Source: Streptococcus oralis
GTDB taxonomy: Bacteria; Bacillota; Bacilli; Lactobacillales; Streptococcaceae
Direction: 5' to 3'
Assembly: GCF_021497885.1 (NCBI RefSeq)
Contig: NZ_CP046523.1
Location: 539,501 to 603,500, forward strand
Length of the DNA: 64,000 bases
Shown here: one piece after another, positions 17,401 to 27,541 of the stretch
How the letters are laid out: each line of letters begins with the position of its first letter
Numbering within the stretch: position 1 is the first letter of the stretch
Notes under the pieces: generated by a model
What the model was told of the DNA's origin: nothing
Databases searched by the model: none
The model's input: only the letters and a program-made list of their open reading frames with translations
Program-made: the position numbers and the translations under genes

Positions 17401-17997
17401 ATGAAACAAAATAAAGTAATTCTCTCAATAGTGGCGATCTTCTTTGGACTACTAGTTCTGGGAAGTTGTTCCGCAGTGACGACCTATAATGGTCTGGTTG
17501 GTGAACAGACTAAGGTGGAGCAGGCTCAGGCCGATGTATCGACAGCCCTCCAACGTCGTTCGGACTTGATTGGTAACTTGGTGGAGTCTGTTAAAGGACA
17601 AATGAATCATGAAACCGAAGTCTTTACCAAGATTGCTGATGCTAGAGCTAAAATCGGTAGTAGCTCAGTAACTTCGGAAGAAAACCAAAAGGCTCAGGGA
17701 GAATTGAGCTCTGCTCTTTCCCGCTTGATTTCCTTGACGGAGAATTATCCAGAACTCAAGAGCAATCAAAATGTTGAGCAACTAATGGTGGAACTTGAGG
17801 GAAGTGAAAATCGTATCTTTGTAGCACGCAAGGATTATAATAAAGTCGCAGCCGAGTACAATCAAAAGTTGAGAAGTTTTCCAACCGTGCTTTTTGCGAA
17901 TATGATGAACTTTAAAGAAGCTGAAACCTTCAAAGAAACAGAAGAAGCCAAGATAGTTCCTAAGGTCGATTTTGGAACATCTTCATCAAGTCAATAA
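17401..17997 (+). CDS. LemA family protein
   Basis: A 198-residue membrane-anchored helical-bundle protein: one N-terminal membrane segment (ILSIVAIFFGLLVLG, then SCSAV), YNGLV and the LemA core with LQRRSDLIGNLVESVKGQMNHE, ending FANMMNFKEAETF. The function is unclear; LemA commonly travels with TPM proteins, as here 163 bp upstream. The start is supported only by a weak AAGG site. Confidence 0.9.
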   Translation: MKQNKVILSIVAIFFGLLVLGSCSAVTTYNGLVGEQTKVEQAQADVSTALQRRSDLIGNLVESVKGQMNHETEVFTKIADARAKIGSSSVTSEENQKAQGELSSALSRLISLTENYPELKSNQNVEQLMVELEGSENRIFVARKDYNKVAAEYNQKLRSFPTVLFANMMNFKEAETFKETEEAKIVPKVDFGTSSSSQ

Positions 17998-18086
17998 AGT
18001 GAGTCAGACTATGAATAGAGGGATTTCTCTAGTATGACTAGTGATTTCAAACTCAAGCCTGGAAAGTCTTTTTCAGGTTTTTTTGG

Positions 18087-18092
18087 TATAAT
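18087..18092 (+). promoter_or_regulatory. Extended -10 for the two small membrane protein genes
   Basis: TATAAT preceded by TGG, 29 bp before the 18121 ATG; no convincing -35. The weak hairpin CCTG...CAGG followed by TTTTTTT just upstream may end the lemA transcript. Confidence 0.5.
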
Positions 18093-18120
18093 AAAATAAA
18101 AATAAATCTTGGAGAAAGCT

Positions 18121-18465
18121 ATGCTAGAAAGGCTTCTGCAACTAGTGGTTTTATCACCCTACTTTTACTTTTTTCATTGGATTGAGAAGGCGGACAAAGA
18201 TAGTAAATATTTCGCGTTTTTCTATTACTCTTACTGGATTTATCTTCCCTTGTGGGCTTTGTTCAGTATAGCTTTTACAATTTTTTCATTCTTAATTTTC
18301 AATATTGTCTTGAAAAATCCTGCTGATTTAATAATTTGGGGGATATGGTTTCTTTTAGTTTTTTTGTCTCTTGTGAATGACTGGAAAATATATGCCTGTC
18401 TAAAGAGAATGTTCAAGCTGAAACAGGAGAAAAAACGAGGACATCCATCAATAGCTAAAGTTTAG
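18121..18465 (+). CDS. Hypothetical membrane protein
   Basis: A 114-residue protein with about three hydrophobic segments (LLQLVVLSPYFYFFHWI, the WIYLPLWALFSIAFTIFSFL stretch, and the IIWGIWFLLVFLSLV stretch) and a basic C-terminus. Not recognised. The ATG at 18121 has a GGAG site 6 bp upstream, better than the TTG 12 bp earlier. It is followed after 11 bp by another small membrane protein, probably one transcript. Confidence 0.65.
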   Translation: MLERLLQLVVLSPYFYFFHWIEKADKDSKYFAFFYYSYWIYLPLWALFSIAFTIFSFLIFNIVLKNPADLIIWGIWFLLVFLSLVNDWKIYACLKRMFKLKQEKKRGHPSIAKV

Positions 18466-18476
18466 AGGAGGTTCCG

Positions 18477-18767
18477 ATGTTCAAAATAAAGCAGTTCATT
18501 GATCGACACTACAAAACCTACATTCTTACGATTTGTTTGCTATGGCTGCTGGTCTTTTGTCTTCCATGGGATTGGCAAATAGGAGGAGTTTCGGTTTATT
18601 TCTTCATTATGAAAAAACTCTTCGTGGTCTTTGGTGTTTTATCCATTCTATACTCCATACTGATTAAAAAGATCAGTCTCTTCCTCTTTGGAGTGATCTT
18701 TTGTATGGCCTTCTGGATCAATCTCTTTCTGATTTTTGGAATTTTGCCAGCTCTGCTTGGCAATTAA
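18477..18767 (+). CDS. Hypothetical membrane protein
   Basis: A 96-residue protein with three hydrophobic segments (residues ~15-30, ~38-62, ~66-92) and few charged residues after residue 14. Not recognised. GAGGAGG precedes the ATG. Second gene of the small membrane-protein pair, followed by a strong terminator. Confidence 0.65.
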   Translation: MFKIKQFIDRHYKTYILTICLLWLLVFCLPWDWQIGGVSVYFFIMKKLFVVFGVLSILYSILIKKISLFLFGVIFCMAFWINLFLIFGILPALLGN

Positions 18768-18799
18768 ATATTTGTATGAAATGTAGTCCATAAAAAGCT

Positions 18800-18830
18800 A
18801 AGAGGCTGACCTAGAAGTCAGCCTCTTTTC
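18800..18830 (+). terminator. Terminator before secA
   Basis: Stem AAGAGGCTGAC/GTCAGCCTCTT followed by TTTT. Confidence 0.9.
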
Positions 18831-18853
18831 CCTGTTGAAACGCGGATTCTTTC

Positions 18854-18882
18854 TTGAAAATTAAGAGCAAATGTGCTAGAAT
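18854..18882 (+). promoter_or_regulatory. Promoter of secA
   Basis: -35 TTGAAA (18854-18859), 17-bp spacer ending TGTGC, -10 TAGAAT (18877-18882). Confidence 0.75.
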
Positions 18883-18927
18883 TAAAAGAACATTCTAAAA
18901 TATTCAGAATCTAAAGTAAGGAAAATA

Positions 18928-21441
18928 ATGGCTAATATTTTAAAAACGATTATCGAAAATGATAAAGGAGAACTTCGTCGTCTGGAAAAGATGGCAGACA
19001 AGGTTCTCAAATATGAAGATCAGATGGCAGCCTTGACGGATGACCAGCTAAAAGCAAAAACAGATGAATTTAAGGAACGTTACAATAAGGGTGAATCACT
19101 GGATTCATTGCTCTATGAGGCTTTTGCGGTAGTACGTGAAGCTGCCAAGCGTGTTCTTGGACTTTTCCCATATAAAGTTCAGGTCATGGGTGGGATTGTC
19201 CTCCACCATGGAGATGTGCCAGAAATGCGTACTGGTGAAGGGAAAACCTTGACTGCGACCATGCCTGTATACCTCAATGCCCTTGCAGGTGAAGGGGTTC
19301 ACGTAGTAACGGTCAACGAGTATCTAACGGAACGTGATGCGACTGAGATGGGTGAATTGTACTCATGGCTTGGTTTGTCAGTAGGAATTAATTTGGCTGC
19401 TAAGTCACCAATGGAGAAGAAAGAAGCCTATCTCTGTGATATTACCTACTCAACCAACTCAGAAATTGGTTTCGACTACCTTCGTGACAACATGGTTGTT
19501 CGGGCAGAGAACATGGTACAGCGTCCGCTCAACTATGCTTTGGTCGATGAGGTTGACTCTATTTTGATCGACGAAGCTCGTACTCCTTTGATCGTTTCAG
19601 GAGCCAATGCTGTAGAAACTAGTCAGCTGTATCATATGGCGGATCACTTTGTCAAATCTTTGGACAAAGATGACTATATCATTGACATCCAGTCTAAGAC
19701 TATTGGTTTGTCTGATTCAGGGATTGACAAGGCTGAAAGCTACTTCAAACTAGAAAATCTCTACGATATTGAAAATGTGGCTCTTACTCACTTTATCGAC
19801 AATGCCCTCCGTGCCAACTATATCATGATTCTCGATATCGACTATGTGGTTAGTGAAGAACAGGAAATCTTGATTGTCGACCAATTTACAGGTCGTACTA
19901 TGGAAGGTCGTCGTTACTCTGATGGTTTACACCAAGCGATTGAAGCAAAAGAAGGTGTGCCAATCCAAGACGAGACTAAGACTTCAGCTTCTATTACCTA
20001 CCAAAACCTCTTCCGTATGTATAAGAAATTGGCAGGTATGACAGGTACTGGTAAAACAGAAGAAGAAGAATTCCGCGAAATCTACAACATTCGTGTTATC
20101 CCAATCCCAACTAACCGTCCAATCCAACGTATCGACCACTCAGACCTTCTCTATGCTAGTCTTGATGCAAAATTCAAGGCCGTGGTTGAAGATGTGAAGG
20201 CACGTTATCAAAAGGGTCAGCCAGTCTTGGTAGGTACTGTTGCCGTTGAAACGAGTGACTTCCTTTCTAAGAAATTGGTCGAAGCAGGTGTTCCTCACGA
20301 AGTCTTGAATGCGAAAAACCACTACAGAGAAGCTCAAATCATCATGAATGCTGGTCAGCGTGGTGCGATTACCATCGCAACCAATATGGCCGGTCGTGGT
20401 ACCGACATTAAGCTTGGTGAAGGCGTTCGTGAGCTTGGTGGACTTTGCGTCATTGGTACAGAACGTCACGAAAGTCGCCGTATTGATAATCAGCTTCGTG
20501 GACGTTCAGGACGTCAAGGAGACCCAGGTGAGTCGCAGTTCTACTTGTCTCTTGAAGATGATTTGATGAAACGTTTCGGTTCAGAACGTTTGAAAGGTGT
20601 TTTTGAACGTCTCAATATGTCTGACGAAGCCATCGAATCTCGCATGTTAACGCGTCAAGTTGAAGCAGCTCAAAAACGTGTCGAAGGAAACAACTACGAC
20701 ACTCGTAAACAAGTCCTTCAATACGATGATGTTATGCGTGAACAACGTGAAATCATCTATGCACAACGTTATGATGTCATTACTGCCGACCGTGATTTGG
20801 CACCTGAGATTCATGCTATGATCCGTCGTACCATTGGACGTATCGTGGATGCACATGCTCGTTCGAAAGAAGATGAAAAATTGGAAGCAATCTTGAACTT
20901 TGCTAAGTACAACTTACTTCCAGAAGATTCAATCAGCCGTTCAGATCTTGCCGATCTGTCAGATCAGGCCATCAAAGATGAGCTGTATCAACGTGCATTG
21001 AAGGTTTACGATAGCCAAGTTGCTAAACTTCGTGATGAAGATGCAGTGAAAGAATTCCAGAAGGTCTTGATCCTACGTGTTGTAGACAACAAGTGGACAG
21101 ACCATATCGATGCTCTTGACCAGTTGCGAAATGCTGTCGGTCTTCGTGGCTATGCTCAAAACAACCCGGTTGTAGAATATCAAGCAGAAGGTTTCCGCAT
21201 GTTTAACGACATGATCGGATCGATTGAGTTCGATGTAACCCGATTGATGATGAAAGCACAAATCCACGAACAAGAACGTCCGCAAACGGAACACAATATC
21301 AGTACAACTGCGACTCGTAATATTGCAGCACAGCAGACTCATCTTCCGGAAGGTGTGGACTTGAGCCAAATCGGACGAAATGACCAATGTCCATGTGGAT
21401 CTGGTAAGAAATTCAAGAACTGTCATGGTAAGAGACAATAA
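18928..21441 (+). CDS. secA: Protein translocase ATPase SecA
   Basis: An 837-residue motor of the general secretion pathway that drives preproteins through SecYEG. Walker [10 protein letters not shown] (about residue 100), DEAD-like VDEVDSIL (about 207), the NBD2 motif [11 protein letters not shown] and [13 protein letters not shown], a helical scaffold, and a C-terminal zinc SEC-C motif [14 protein letters not shown]. It needs the start at 18928. It is probably the housekeeping SecA1; no accessory SecA2 genes are nearby. Confidence 0.98.
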   Translation: MANILKTIIENDKGELRRLEKMADKVLKYEDQMAALTDDQLKAKTDEFKERYNKGESLDSLLYEAFAVVREAAKRVLGLFPYKVQVMGGIVLHHGDVPEMRTGEGKTLTATMPVYLNALAGEGVHVVTVNEYLTERDATEMGELYSWLGLSVGINLAAKSPMEKKEAYLCDITYSTNSEIGFDYLRDNMVVRAENMVQRPLNYALVDEVDSILIDEARTPLIVSGANAVETSQLYHMADHFVKSLDKDDYIIDIQSKTIGLSDSGIDKAESYFKLENLYDIENVALTHFIDNALRANYIMILDIDYVVSEEQEILIVDQFTGRTMEGRRYSDGLHQAIEAKEGVPIQDETKTSASITYQNLFRMYKKLAGMTGTGKTEEEEFREIYNIRVIPIPTNRPIQRIDHSDLLYASLDAKFKAVVEDVKARYQKGQPVLVGTVAVETSDFLSKKLVEAGVPHEVLNAKNHYREAQIIMNAGQRGAITIATNMAGRGTDIKLGEGVRELGGLCVIGTERHESRRIDNQLRGRSGRQGDPGESQFYLSLEDDLMKRFGSERLKGVFERLNMSDEAIESRMLTRQVEAAQKRVEGNNYDTRKQVLQYDDVMREQREIIYAQRYDVITADRDLAPEIHAMIRRTIGRIVDAHARSKEDEKLEAILNFAKYNLLPEDSISRSDLADLSDQAIKDELYQRALKVYDSQVAKLRDEDAVKEFQKVLILRVVDNKWTDHIDALDQLRNAVGLRGYAQNNPVVEYQAEGFRMFNDMIGSIEFDVTRLMMKAQIHEQERPQTEHNISTTATRNIAAQQTHLPEGVDLSQIGRNDQCPCGSGKKFKNCHGKRQ

Positions 21442-21520
21442 TATGAGATAAGATACAGGCGGATACCTGGTAAAAATCATTTTTTGCTTGGTGTCCGTTT
21501 GCTTTATAAGGAGATGAATC

Positions 21521-22552
21521 ATGGTATTTACAGCTAAAAGTCCTAAAATTAACATTGAAGAAGTTCGTGCCTTGTCTAAATTAGAAGGAGCGGCTCTTGC
21601 GAGAAAAAACCGACGTGATCAGGAATTGGAAGCCATCATTCGTGGGGAAGACCAGCGTATTCTCTTGGTGATTGGACCATGTTCATCTGATAATGAAGAG
21701 GCGGTTCTCGAGTATGCCAAGCGTCTATCTGCTTTGCAAGAAGAGGTCAAAGACCGTATTTTTATGGTCATGCGTGTCTATACAGCTAAACCTCGTACCA
21801 ATGGGGATGGCTATAAGGGCTTGATTCATCAACCAAATGCGACAGAAGCTCCTAGCTTGATCAATGGGATCAAGGCTGTTCGTCAGCTCCACTACCGTGT
21901 GATTACCGAGACTGGTATGACAACAGCTGATGAGATGCTTTATCCTGAAAATCTTCCGCTGGTGGATGATTTGATTTCTTATATGGCTGTTGGAGCTCGT
22001 TCTGTAGAGGATCAACAGCACCGTTTTGTAGCGAGCGGAGCAGACTTTTCAACAGGATTTAAAAATCCAACATCTGGAAATCTCAATGTCATGTTTAACG
22101 GGATTTACGCAGCGCAAAATAAACAGAGTTTCCTCTTCCTCGGCAAAGAGGTGGAAACGACTGGGAATCCATTGTCCCACGCCATTCTTCGTGGTGCCTT
22201 GAATGAATATGGGAAAAATATTCCCAACTACTACTATGACAATTTGATGGATACCATTGCCCAGTATGAAAAGATGGGCTTGGAAAATCCCTTTATCATC
22301 ATCGATACCAATCATGACAATTCTGGCAAACAGTACATGGAGCAAATCCGTATCGTTCGCCAGACCTTGATCAACCGTGACTGGAATGAGAAAATCAAGA
22401 AATATGTTCGTGGTTTTATGATTGAGTCCTATCTAGAAGATGGACGTCAAAATGAGCCAGAAGTTTTTGGTAAGTCCATTACAGATCCATGTCTAGGATG
22501 GGATAACACAGAAGCACTTGTTCGCGAAATCTACCAAACACTAGGAGAATAA
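21521..22552 (+). CDS. DAHP synthase (3-deoxy-7-phosphoheptulonate synthase), first copy
   Basis: Condenses phosphoenolpyruvate and erythrose 4-phosphate, the first step of the shikimate pathway. A 343-residue type I enzyme with [46 protein letters not shown] and [10 protein letters not shown]. There is no added regulatory domain. An AAGGAG site precedes the ATG. A highly similar second copy follows after 1 bp; the two are tandem paralogues, a pattern also seen in pneumococcus. Confidence 0.95.
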   Translation: MVFTAKSPKINIEEVRALSKLEGAALARKNRRDQELEAIIRGEDQRILLVIGPCSSDNEEAVLEYAKRLSALQEEVKDRIFMVMRVYTAKPRTNGDGYKGLIHQPNATEAPSLINGIKAVRQLHYRVITETGMTTADEMLYPENLPLVDDLISYMAVGARSVEDQQHRFVASGADFSTGFKNPTSGNLNVMFNGIYAAQNKQSFLFLGKEVETTGNPLSHAILRGALNEYGKNIPNYYYDNLMDTIAQYEKMGLENPFIIIDTNHDNSGKQYMEQIRIVRQTLINRDWNEKIKKYVRGFMIESYLEDGRQNEPEVFGKSITDPCLGWDNTEALVREIYQTLGE

Positions 22553-22553
22553 G

Positions 22554-23585
22554 ATGGCATTTATCGAAAAAGGTCAAGAAATAGATATTGAAGCAATCAA
22601 GGCTGCGACTCAGTTGTCAGGTGAAGCCTTGCGAAAAAAAGAAGCCCGTGATCGAGAGTTGGCAGCCATTATCTCAGGTGAGGACGACCGAATTCTTTTG
22701 GTGATGGGGCCGTGCTCTTCAGACAATGAAGAAGCTGTGTTGGAATATGCTCATCGCTTAGCAGACTTGCAGAAAAAAGTTGCGGATAAAATCTTTATAG
22801 TGATGCGTGTCTATACGGCTAAACCTCGTACTAATGGAGATGGCTATAAGGGCATGATTCATCAACCAAATACCAGCGAAGCGCCTAGTCTCATCAATGG
22901 TTTACAGGCTGTTCGTCAGCTTCACTACCGTGTGATTACTGAAACGGGCTTGACGACGGCTGATGAGATGCTCTATCCGTCAAATCTCGTTTTGGTCGAT
23001 GATCTAGTCAGCTACCACGCTGTAGGAGCTCGTTCAGTGGAAGACCAGGAACACCGCTTTGTAGCCTCTGGGATTGATGCTCCGGTTGGGATGAAAAATC
23101 CGACATCTGGGAATCTTGGAGTTATGTTTAATGCTATCTATGCGGCTCAAAACAAGCAAACCTTCCTTTATCATGGCCAAGAAGTAGAAACTTCAGGAAA
23201 TCCCTTGGCCCACGTTATCCTTCGTGGTGCCATGAATGAATATGGAAAAAATGAACCCAACTTCTACTATGAAACCCTCTTAAATGCCATCAATCGCTAT
23301 GAGACTATGGGACTTGAAAATCCCTTCATTATCATCGATACCAATCATGACAATTCAGGCAAGCAGTATATGGAACAAATCCGCATTGTTCGCCAAGCCT
23401 TGCTGAATCGTGATTGGAATGAAAAGATTAAAAAGACGGTTCGAGGCTTTATGATTGAATCTTACCTAGCAGATGGCCGCCAAAATCAACCAGAGATCTT
23501 TGGTTGCTCCATAACTGACCCTTGTCTAGGTTGGGAAAATACAGTAGCTTTGGTAGAAGAAATTTATACTACCTTAACAAAATAA
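22554..23585 (+). CDS. DAHP synthase, second copy
   Basis: A 343-residue paralogue of the upstream enzyme with the same motifs ([47 protein letters not shown]). The two differ mostly in the N-terminal ~50 residues and in scattered positions, where allosteric sensitivity to aromatic amino acids normally resides. Different feedback control is therefore likely but cannot be assigned. It is followed by a hairpin that may partly separate it from acpS. Confidence 0.95.
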   Translation: MAFIEKGQEIDIEAIKAATQLSGEALRKKEARDRELAAIISGEDDRILLVMGPCSSDNEEAVLEYAHRLADLQKKVADKIFIVMRVYTAKPRTNGDGYKGMIHQPNTSEAPSLINGLQAVRQLHYRVITETGLTTADEMLYPSNLVLVDDLVSYHAVGARSVEDQEHRFVASGIDAPVGMKNPTSGNLGVMFNAIYAAQNKQTFLYHGQEVETSGNPLAHVILRGAMNEYGKNEPNFYYETLLNAINRYETMGLENPFIIIDTNHDNSGKQYMEQIRIVRQALLNRDWNEKIKKTVRGFMIESYLADGRQNQPEIFGCSITDPCLGWENTVALVEEIYTTLTK

Positions 23586-23596
23586 GTGAAAAGGAT

Positions 23597-23623
23597 GGAG
23601 TTGGGGGAATCTCAACTCCTTTT
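23597..23623 (+). terminator. Possible terminator/attenuator between DAHP synthase and acpS
   Basis: Stem GGAGTTG/CAACTCC followed by TTTT, ending 7 bp before the acpS ATG; it also takes the place where the acpS Shine-Dalgarno would be. Confidence 0.6.
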
Positions 23624-23629
23624 GTGAGT

Positions 23630-23992
23630 ATGATAGTTGGACACGGAATTGACATCGAAGAATTGGCTTCGATAGAAAACGCAGTTACACGACGTGAGGG
23701 CTTTGCCAAGCGCGTGCTGACCCCTAAAGAAATGGAGCGTTTTGCCAGTCTCAAAGGGCGCAGACAAATCGAATACTTGGCTGGTCGCTGGTCGGCTAAG
23801 GAGGCCTTTTCCAAGGCTATGGGAACTGGTATTGGAAAACTGACCTTTCAGGATTTGGAAATTTTGAACAATGAACGCGGGGCTCCCTATTTTAGTCAGG
23901 CGCCATTTTTAGGAAAGATTTGGCTATCGATCAGCCACACAGATCAGTTTGTGACAGCAAGTGTCATTTTGGAGGAAAATCATGAAAGCTAG
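23630..23992 (+). CDS. acpS: Holo-[acyl-carrier-protein] synthase
   Basis: A 120-residue enzyme transferring 4'-phosphopantetheine from CoA to acyl carrier protein. Magnesium ligands lie in GHGIDIEEL (Asp8) and [12 protein letters not shown]; the C-terminal SISHTDQF is present. The start MIVGHGID fits the family length; no clear Shine-Dalgarno precedes it, because a hairpin sits there. It overlaps alr by 11 bp. Confidence 0.94.
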   Translation: MIVGHGIDIEELASIENAVTRREGFAKRVLTPKEMERFASLKGRRQIEYLAGRWSAKEAFSKAMGTGIGKLTFQDLEILNNERGAPYFSQAPFLGKIWLSISHTDQFVTASVILEENHES

Positions 23993-25085
23993 TCCACATA
24001 GACCAACCAAGGCTCTGATATATCTGGGAGCCATTCGACAAAACATTCAGCAAATGGGGGCTCATATCCCTGAAGGAACGCTCAAGTGGGCAGTGGTCAA
24101 GGCCAATGCCTACGGGCATGGGGCAGTAGCTGTTGCCACAGCTATCCAAGATGATGTCGATGGATTTTGCGTTTCCAATATCGATGAAGCTATCGAGTTG
24201 CGTCAAGCAGGTATAAACAAGAAAATTCTCATCTTAGGAGTTTCTGAGCTAGAAGCTGTTGCTCTTGCTAAAGAATACGATATCACCTTGACAGTGTCAG
24301 GATTGGAGTGGATTCAAGCGCTGTTAGACAAGGAAGCAGATTTAACTGGCTTGACTGTCCAACTCAAGATTGACTCAGGAATGGGACGGATTGGTTTTAG
24401 AGATGCCAGTGAAGCTGATCTGGCTCAAGACTTGCTCAAGCAACATGGCGCTCGCGTTGAAGGAATTTTTACCCACTTTGCGACTGCAGATGAGGAATCA
24501 GATACCTACTTTAATCAGCAGTTAGAACGATTTAAAGCTATTTTGGCAAGTATGAAGGAAGTCCCAGAGCTGGTTCATGCCAGCAACTCGGCAACGACCC
24601 TCTGGCACGCAGAGACTATTTTCAATGCAGTCCGTATGGGAGATGCCATGTATGGTCTCAATCCTAGCGGAGATGTCTTAGACTTACCTTATGCCTTGAC
24701 ACCAGCCTTGAGTTTGGAGTCTGCTCTAGTTCATGTCAAGACAGTTCCAGCTGGAGCTCGTATGGGCTATGGAGCCACCTATCAGGCGGATAACGAGCAA
24801 GTCATTGCGACGGTGCCAATCGGCTATGCGGATGGTTGGACACGAGACATGCAGAATTTCTCCGTCTTGGTAGATGGCCAAGCTTGCCCAATCGTCGGAC
24901 GAGTATCTATGGACCAAATTACCATTCGTCTGCCTAAGGTTTACCCGCTAGGAACAAAAGTAACCCTGATCGGCACAAACGGTGACAAGGAAATCACAGC
25001 AACTCAGGTAGCGACCTACCGTGGAACCATTAACTATGAGGTGGTTTGCCTCCTCAGCGACCGCATTCCGAGAGAATATTATTAA
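23982..25085 (+). CDS. alr: Alanine racemase
   Basis: A PLP enzyme of 367 residues making D-alanine for peptidoglycan. The PLP lysine is in [10 protein letters not shown] (about residue 40), the catalytic tyrosine in RMGYGATY, and HFATADEE and SNSATTL line the cofactor. The ATG at 23982 has a TTGGAGG site inside the end of acpS, so translation is coupled. Neighbours acpS and recG form the usual streptococcal order. Confidence 0.96.
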   Translation: MKASPHRPTKALIYLGAIRQNIQQMGAHIPEGTLKWAVVKANAYGHGAVAVATAIQDDVDGFCVSNIDEAIELRQAGINKKILILGVSELEAVALAKEYDITLTVSGLEWIQALLDKEADLTGLTVQLKIDSGMGRIGFRDASEADLAQDLLKQHGARVEGIFTHFATADEESDTYFNQQLERFKAILASMKEVPELVHASNSATTLWHAETIFNAVRMGDAMYGLNPSGDVLDLPYALTPALSLESALVHVKTVPAGARMGYGATYQADNEQVIATVPIGYADGWTRDMQNFSVLVDGQACPIVGRVSMDQITIRLPKVYPLGTKVTLIGTNGDKEITATQVATYRGTINYEVVCLLSDRIPREYY

Positions 25086-25102
25086 AAAGAAAGGAGTGGA
25101 GC

Positions 25103-27118
25103 ATGAACCTACATCAACCCTTGCATGTCTTGCCTGGTGTGGGACCAAAGTCAGCAGAGAAGTACGCCAAACTAGGAATTGAAAACTTGCAAGACCTCTT
25201 GCTCTACTTTCCTTTCCGTTATGAAGATTTCAAAACTAAGCAAGTGATGGAGCTGGAGGACGGTGAAAAGGCTGTTCTGTCTGGTCAAGTCGTGACCCCC
25301 GCTAGTGTCCAGTATTATGGTTTCAAGCGCAATCGTCTGCGCTTTAGCCTCAAGCAGGGAGAAGTCGTTTTTGCGGTGAATTTCTTTAACCAGCCCTATC
25401 TGGCTGATAAGATAGAGTTGGGTGCAACTCTTGCTGTCTTTGGAAAATGGGACCGTGCCAAGGCCAGTTTGACTGGGATGAAGGTTCTAGCTCAAGTGGA
25501 AGATGACCTCCAGCCGGTCTATCGTCTGGCTCAGGGAATCAGTCAGGCCAGTCTGGTCAAGGTCATTAAGACAGCCTTTGATCAGGGGTTGGACCTCTTG
25601 ATTGAGGAAAATCTTCCCCAGTCTTTACTTGATAAATACAAACTCATGTCCCGTTGTCAGGCTGTCCGTGCCATGCATTTTCCCAAGGATTTAGCAGAAT
25701 ACAAGCAGACCCTTCGCCGTATCAAGTTTGAAGAACTTTTCTACTTTCAAATGCAGCTACAGACCCTCAAGTCTGAAAATAGAGTTCAGGGAAGTGGTCT
25801 GGTTCTGAATTGGTCTAAGGAAAAGGTGACAGCTGCTAAAGAAAATCTGCCTTTTTCTCTGACCCCAGCTCAGGAAAAGAGTTTGCGGGAAATTTTGGCT
25901 GACATGAAGTCCGACCACCACATGAATCGTCTCTTACAAGGGGATGTGGGGAGTGGAAAGACGGTGGTTGCGGGTTTGGCCATGTTTGCGGCGGTGACGG
26001 CTGGCTACCAGGCGGCCCTCATGGTGCCAACAGAGATTCTAGCAGAGCAGCATTTTGAGAGTTTGAAGAGTCTTTTTCCGGACTTGAAACTCGCTCTTTT
26101 GACGGGTTCCTTGAAAGCTACAGAAAAAAGAGAAGTCTTGGAGACCATTGCCAAGGGTGAGGCTGACTTTATTATCGGGACTCATGCTCTGATTCAGGAT
26201 GGAGTGGATTATGCTCGTCTTGGCTTGATTATCATTGATGAGCAGCACCGTTTTGGTGTGGGGCAAAGGCGTATTCTGAGAGAAAAAGGCGACAATCCTG
26301 ACGTTCTCATGATGACGGCGACACCCATTCCCCGGACGCTGGCTATCACGGCCTTTGGGGATATGGATGTTTCCATTATCGACCAGATGCCAGCAGGGCG
26401 GAAGCCTATTGTGACTCGTTGGATTAAGCATGAGCAGCTGCCTCAGGTCTTGACTTGGTTAGAGGGAGAAATTCAAAAAGGTTCGCAAGCCTACGTCATC
26501 TCTCCCTTGATTGAAGAATCAGAAGCTCTGGATCTGAAAAATGCCATTGCCTTATCTGAGGAATTGACGGCTCATTTTGCAGGCAAGGCAGAGGTGGCTC
26601 TTCTACATGGTAAGATGAAGAGTGACGAAAAAGACCAGATCATGCAGGATTTCAAAGAGAGAAAAACAGATATTCTAGTATCTACAACTGTTATCGAGGT
26701 TGGGGTTAATGTCCCCAATGCGACCGTCATGATTATCATGGATGCTGATCGCTTCGGTCTCAGCCAGCTTCACCAGCTCAGAGGTCGTGTTGGTCGGGGT
26801 GACAAGCAGTCCTATGCTGTTCTCGTTGCCAATCCCAAGACGGATTCTGGGAAAGACCGCATGCGCATCATGACAGAAACGACTAATGGTTTTATCCTTG
26901 CGGAGGAAGATTTGAAAATGCGTGGTTCTGGAGAGATTTTTGGAACCAGACAGTCAGGACTTCCAGAGTTTCAAGTGGCTGATATTATCGAAGATTTTCC
27001 GATTTTAGAAGAGGCCAGAAAGGTTGCCAGCTACATTAGTTCGATAGAAGGTTGGCAAGAGGATCCAGAATGGCGCATGATTGCTCTACACCTAGAGAAG
27101 AGAGAACATCTGGATTAA
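25103..27118 (+). CDS. recG: ATP-dependent DNA helicase RecG
   Basis: A 671-residue branched-DNA helicase that regresses stalled forks. N-terminal wedge domain with HVLPGVGPKSAEKYAKLGI, Walker A GDVGSGKT (about residue 281), DEQH box (about 379), TATPIPRT and QLRGRVGRG motifs. The start MNLHQPLHV follows AAAGGAG; a longer frame would overlap alr. The stop codon abuts a BOX element. Confidence 0.96.
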   Translation: MNLHQPLHVLPGVGPKSAEKYAKLGIENLQDLLLYFPFRYEDFKTKQVMELEDGEKAVLSGQVVTPASVQYYGFKRNRLRFSLKQGEVVFAVNFFNQPYLADKIELGATLAVFGKWDRAKASLTGMKVLAQVEDDLQPVYRLAQGISQASLVKVIKTAFDQGLDLLIEENLPQSLLDKYKLMSRCQAVRAMHFPKDLAEYKQTLRRIKFEELFYFQMQLQTLKSENRVQGSGLVLNWSKEKVTAAKENLPFSLTPAQEKSLREILADMKSDHHMNRLLQGDVGSGKTVVAGLAMFAAVTAGYQAALMVPTEILAEQHFESLKSLFPDLKLALLTGSLKATEKREVLETIAKGEADFIIGTHALIQDGVDYARLGLIIIDEQHRFGVGQRRILREKGDNPDVLMMTATPIPRTLAITAFGDMDVSIIDQMPAGRKPIVTRWIKHEQLPQVLTWLEGEIQKGSQAYVISPLIEESEALDLKNAIALSEELTAHFAGKAEVALLHGKMKSDEKDQIMQDFKERKTDILVSTTVIEVGVNVPNATVMIIMDADRFGLSQLHQLRGRVGRGDKQSYAVLVANPKTDSGKDRMRIMTETTNGFILAEEDLKMRGSGEIFGTRQSGLPEFQVADIIEDFPILEEARKVASYISSIEGWQEDPEWRMIALHLEKREHLD

Positions 27119-27222
27119 TACTCTTCGAAAATCAAATTCAAACCACGTCAACGTCGCCTTGCCGTACTCAAGTACAGCCTGCGGCTAGTTTCCTAGTTTG
27201 CTCTTTGATTTTCATTGAGTAT
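27119..27222. repeat. BOX element, boxA-boxC type
   Basis: About 104 bp with terminal inverted ends (TACTCTTCGAAAATCAAA and its near-complement TTTGATTTTCATTGAGTA). The left half contains CACGTCAACGTCGCCTTGCC, the boxA core used for BOX typing; the right half GCCTGCGGCTAGTTTCCTAG is boxC. boxB is absent. It directly follows the recG stop. BOX repeats are non-autonomous elements of pneumococcus and relatives. Confidence 0.88.
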
Positions 27223-27305
27223 AAGCTTTCTCTAAGAAAAACTTAAGCTAGCTTTTAGGTTTGGGGTTTATACTAGAGTCATCAAAAAGAAACGAGGACT
27301 CTCAC

Positions 27306-27377
27306 ATGACTATTAAAGTAACCTACCAAAAGAAATTCCAAACCGTCAAACTAGAGAAAGGAGCTAGCACCTATTGA
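27306..27377 (+). CDS. Possible 23-residue peptide or gene remnant
   Basis: ATG with an acgagg site 8 bp upstream, coding MTIKVTYQKKFQTVKLEKGA and three more residues. A TATACT -10 lies about 35 bp upstream and a clean terminator starts 6 bp after the stop. It may be a short peptide gene or the N-terminal remnant of a longer one. I do not recognise it. Confidence 0.4.
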   Translation: MTIKVTYQKKFQTVKLEKGASTY

Positions 27378-27382
27378 TACAC

Positions 27383-27410
27383 AGAGAGCGGAAACGCTCT
27401 CTTTATTTTT
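27383..27410 (+). terminator. Terminator after the 23-codon frame
   Basis: agagagcg/cgctctct with a gaaa tetraloop followed by tttattttt. Confidence 0.85.
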
Positions 27411-27423
27411 AAAACTACTTTCA
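27410..27423. promoter_or_regulatory. NanR-type operator upstream of the esterase gene
   Basis: AAAACTACTTTCA, a close match to the palindrome TGAAACTACTTTCA at the nanE and lyase promoters. It lies 92 bp upstream of the -10 at 27502. Confidence 0.6.
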
Positions 27424-27478
27424 GACGATAGGTTTGAGGAAAGAGAATCTAAAATCACTTTCTATTTAGCATTCTTTC

Positions 27479-27523
27479 TTGCATTGCTTTCCTAGATATG
27501 CTACAGTTGTGATAGCGATTACA
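27479..27523 (+). promoter_or_regulatory. Promoter and CcpA (cre) site of the esterase gene
   Basis: -35 TTGCAT (27479-27484), 17-bp spacer ending TGC, -10 TACAGT (27502-27507). The cre-like TGATAGCGATTACA (27510-27523) covers the start point and fits the consensus TGWNANCGNTNWCA fully. Confidence 0.6.
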
Positions 27524-27541
27524 AAACTAAAGGAGCATGCT

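Noticed and set aside
27119..27222. RUP element instead of BOX
   Set aside because: The sequence carries the boxA core and the boxC end; the RUP pattern does not fit better.
27052..27246. 64-codon frame crossing the recG end and the BOX element
   Set aside because: It is in another frame of recG and of a non-coding repeat, with no start signal.
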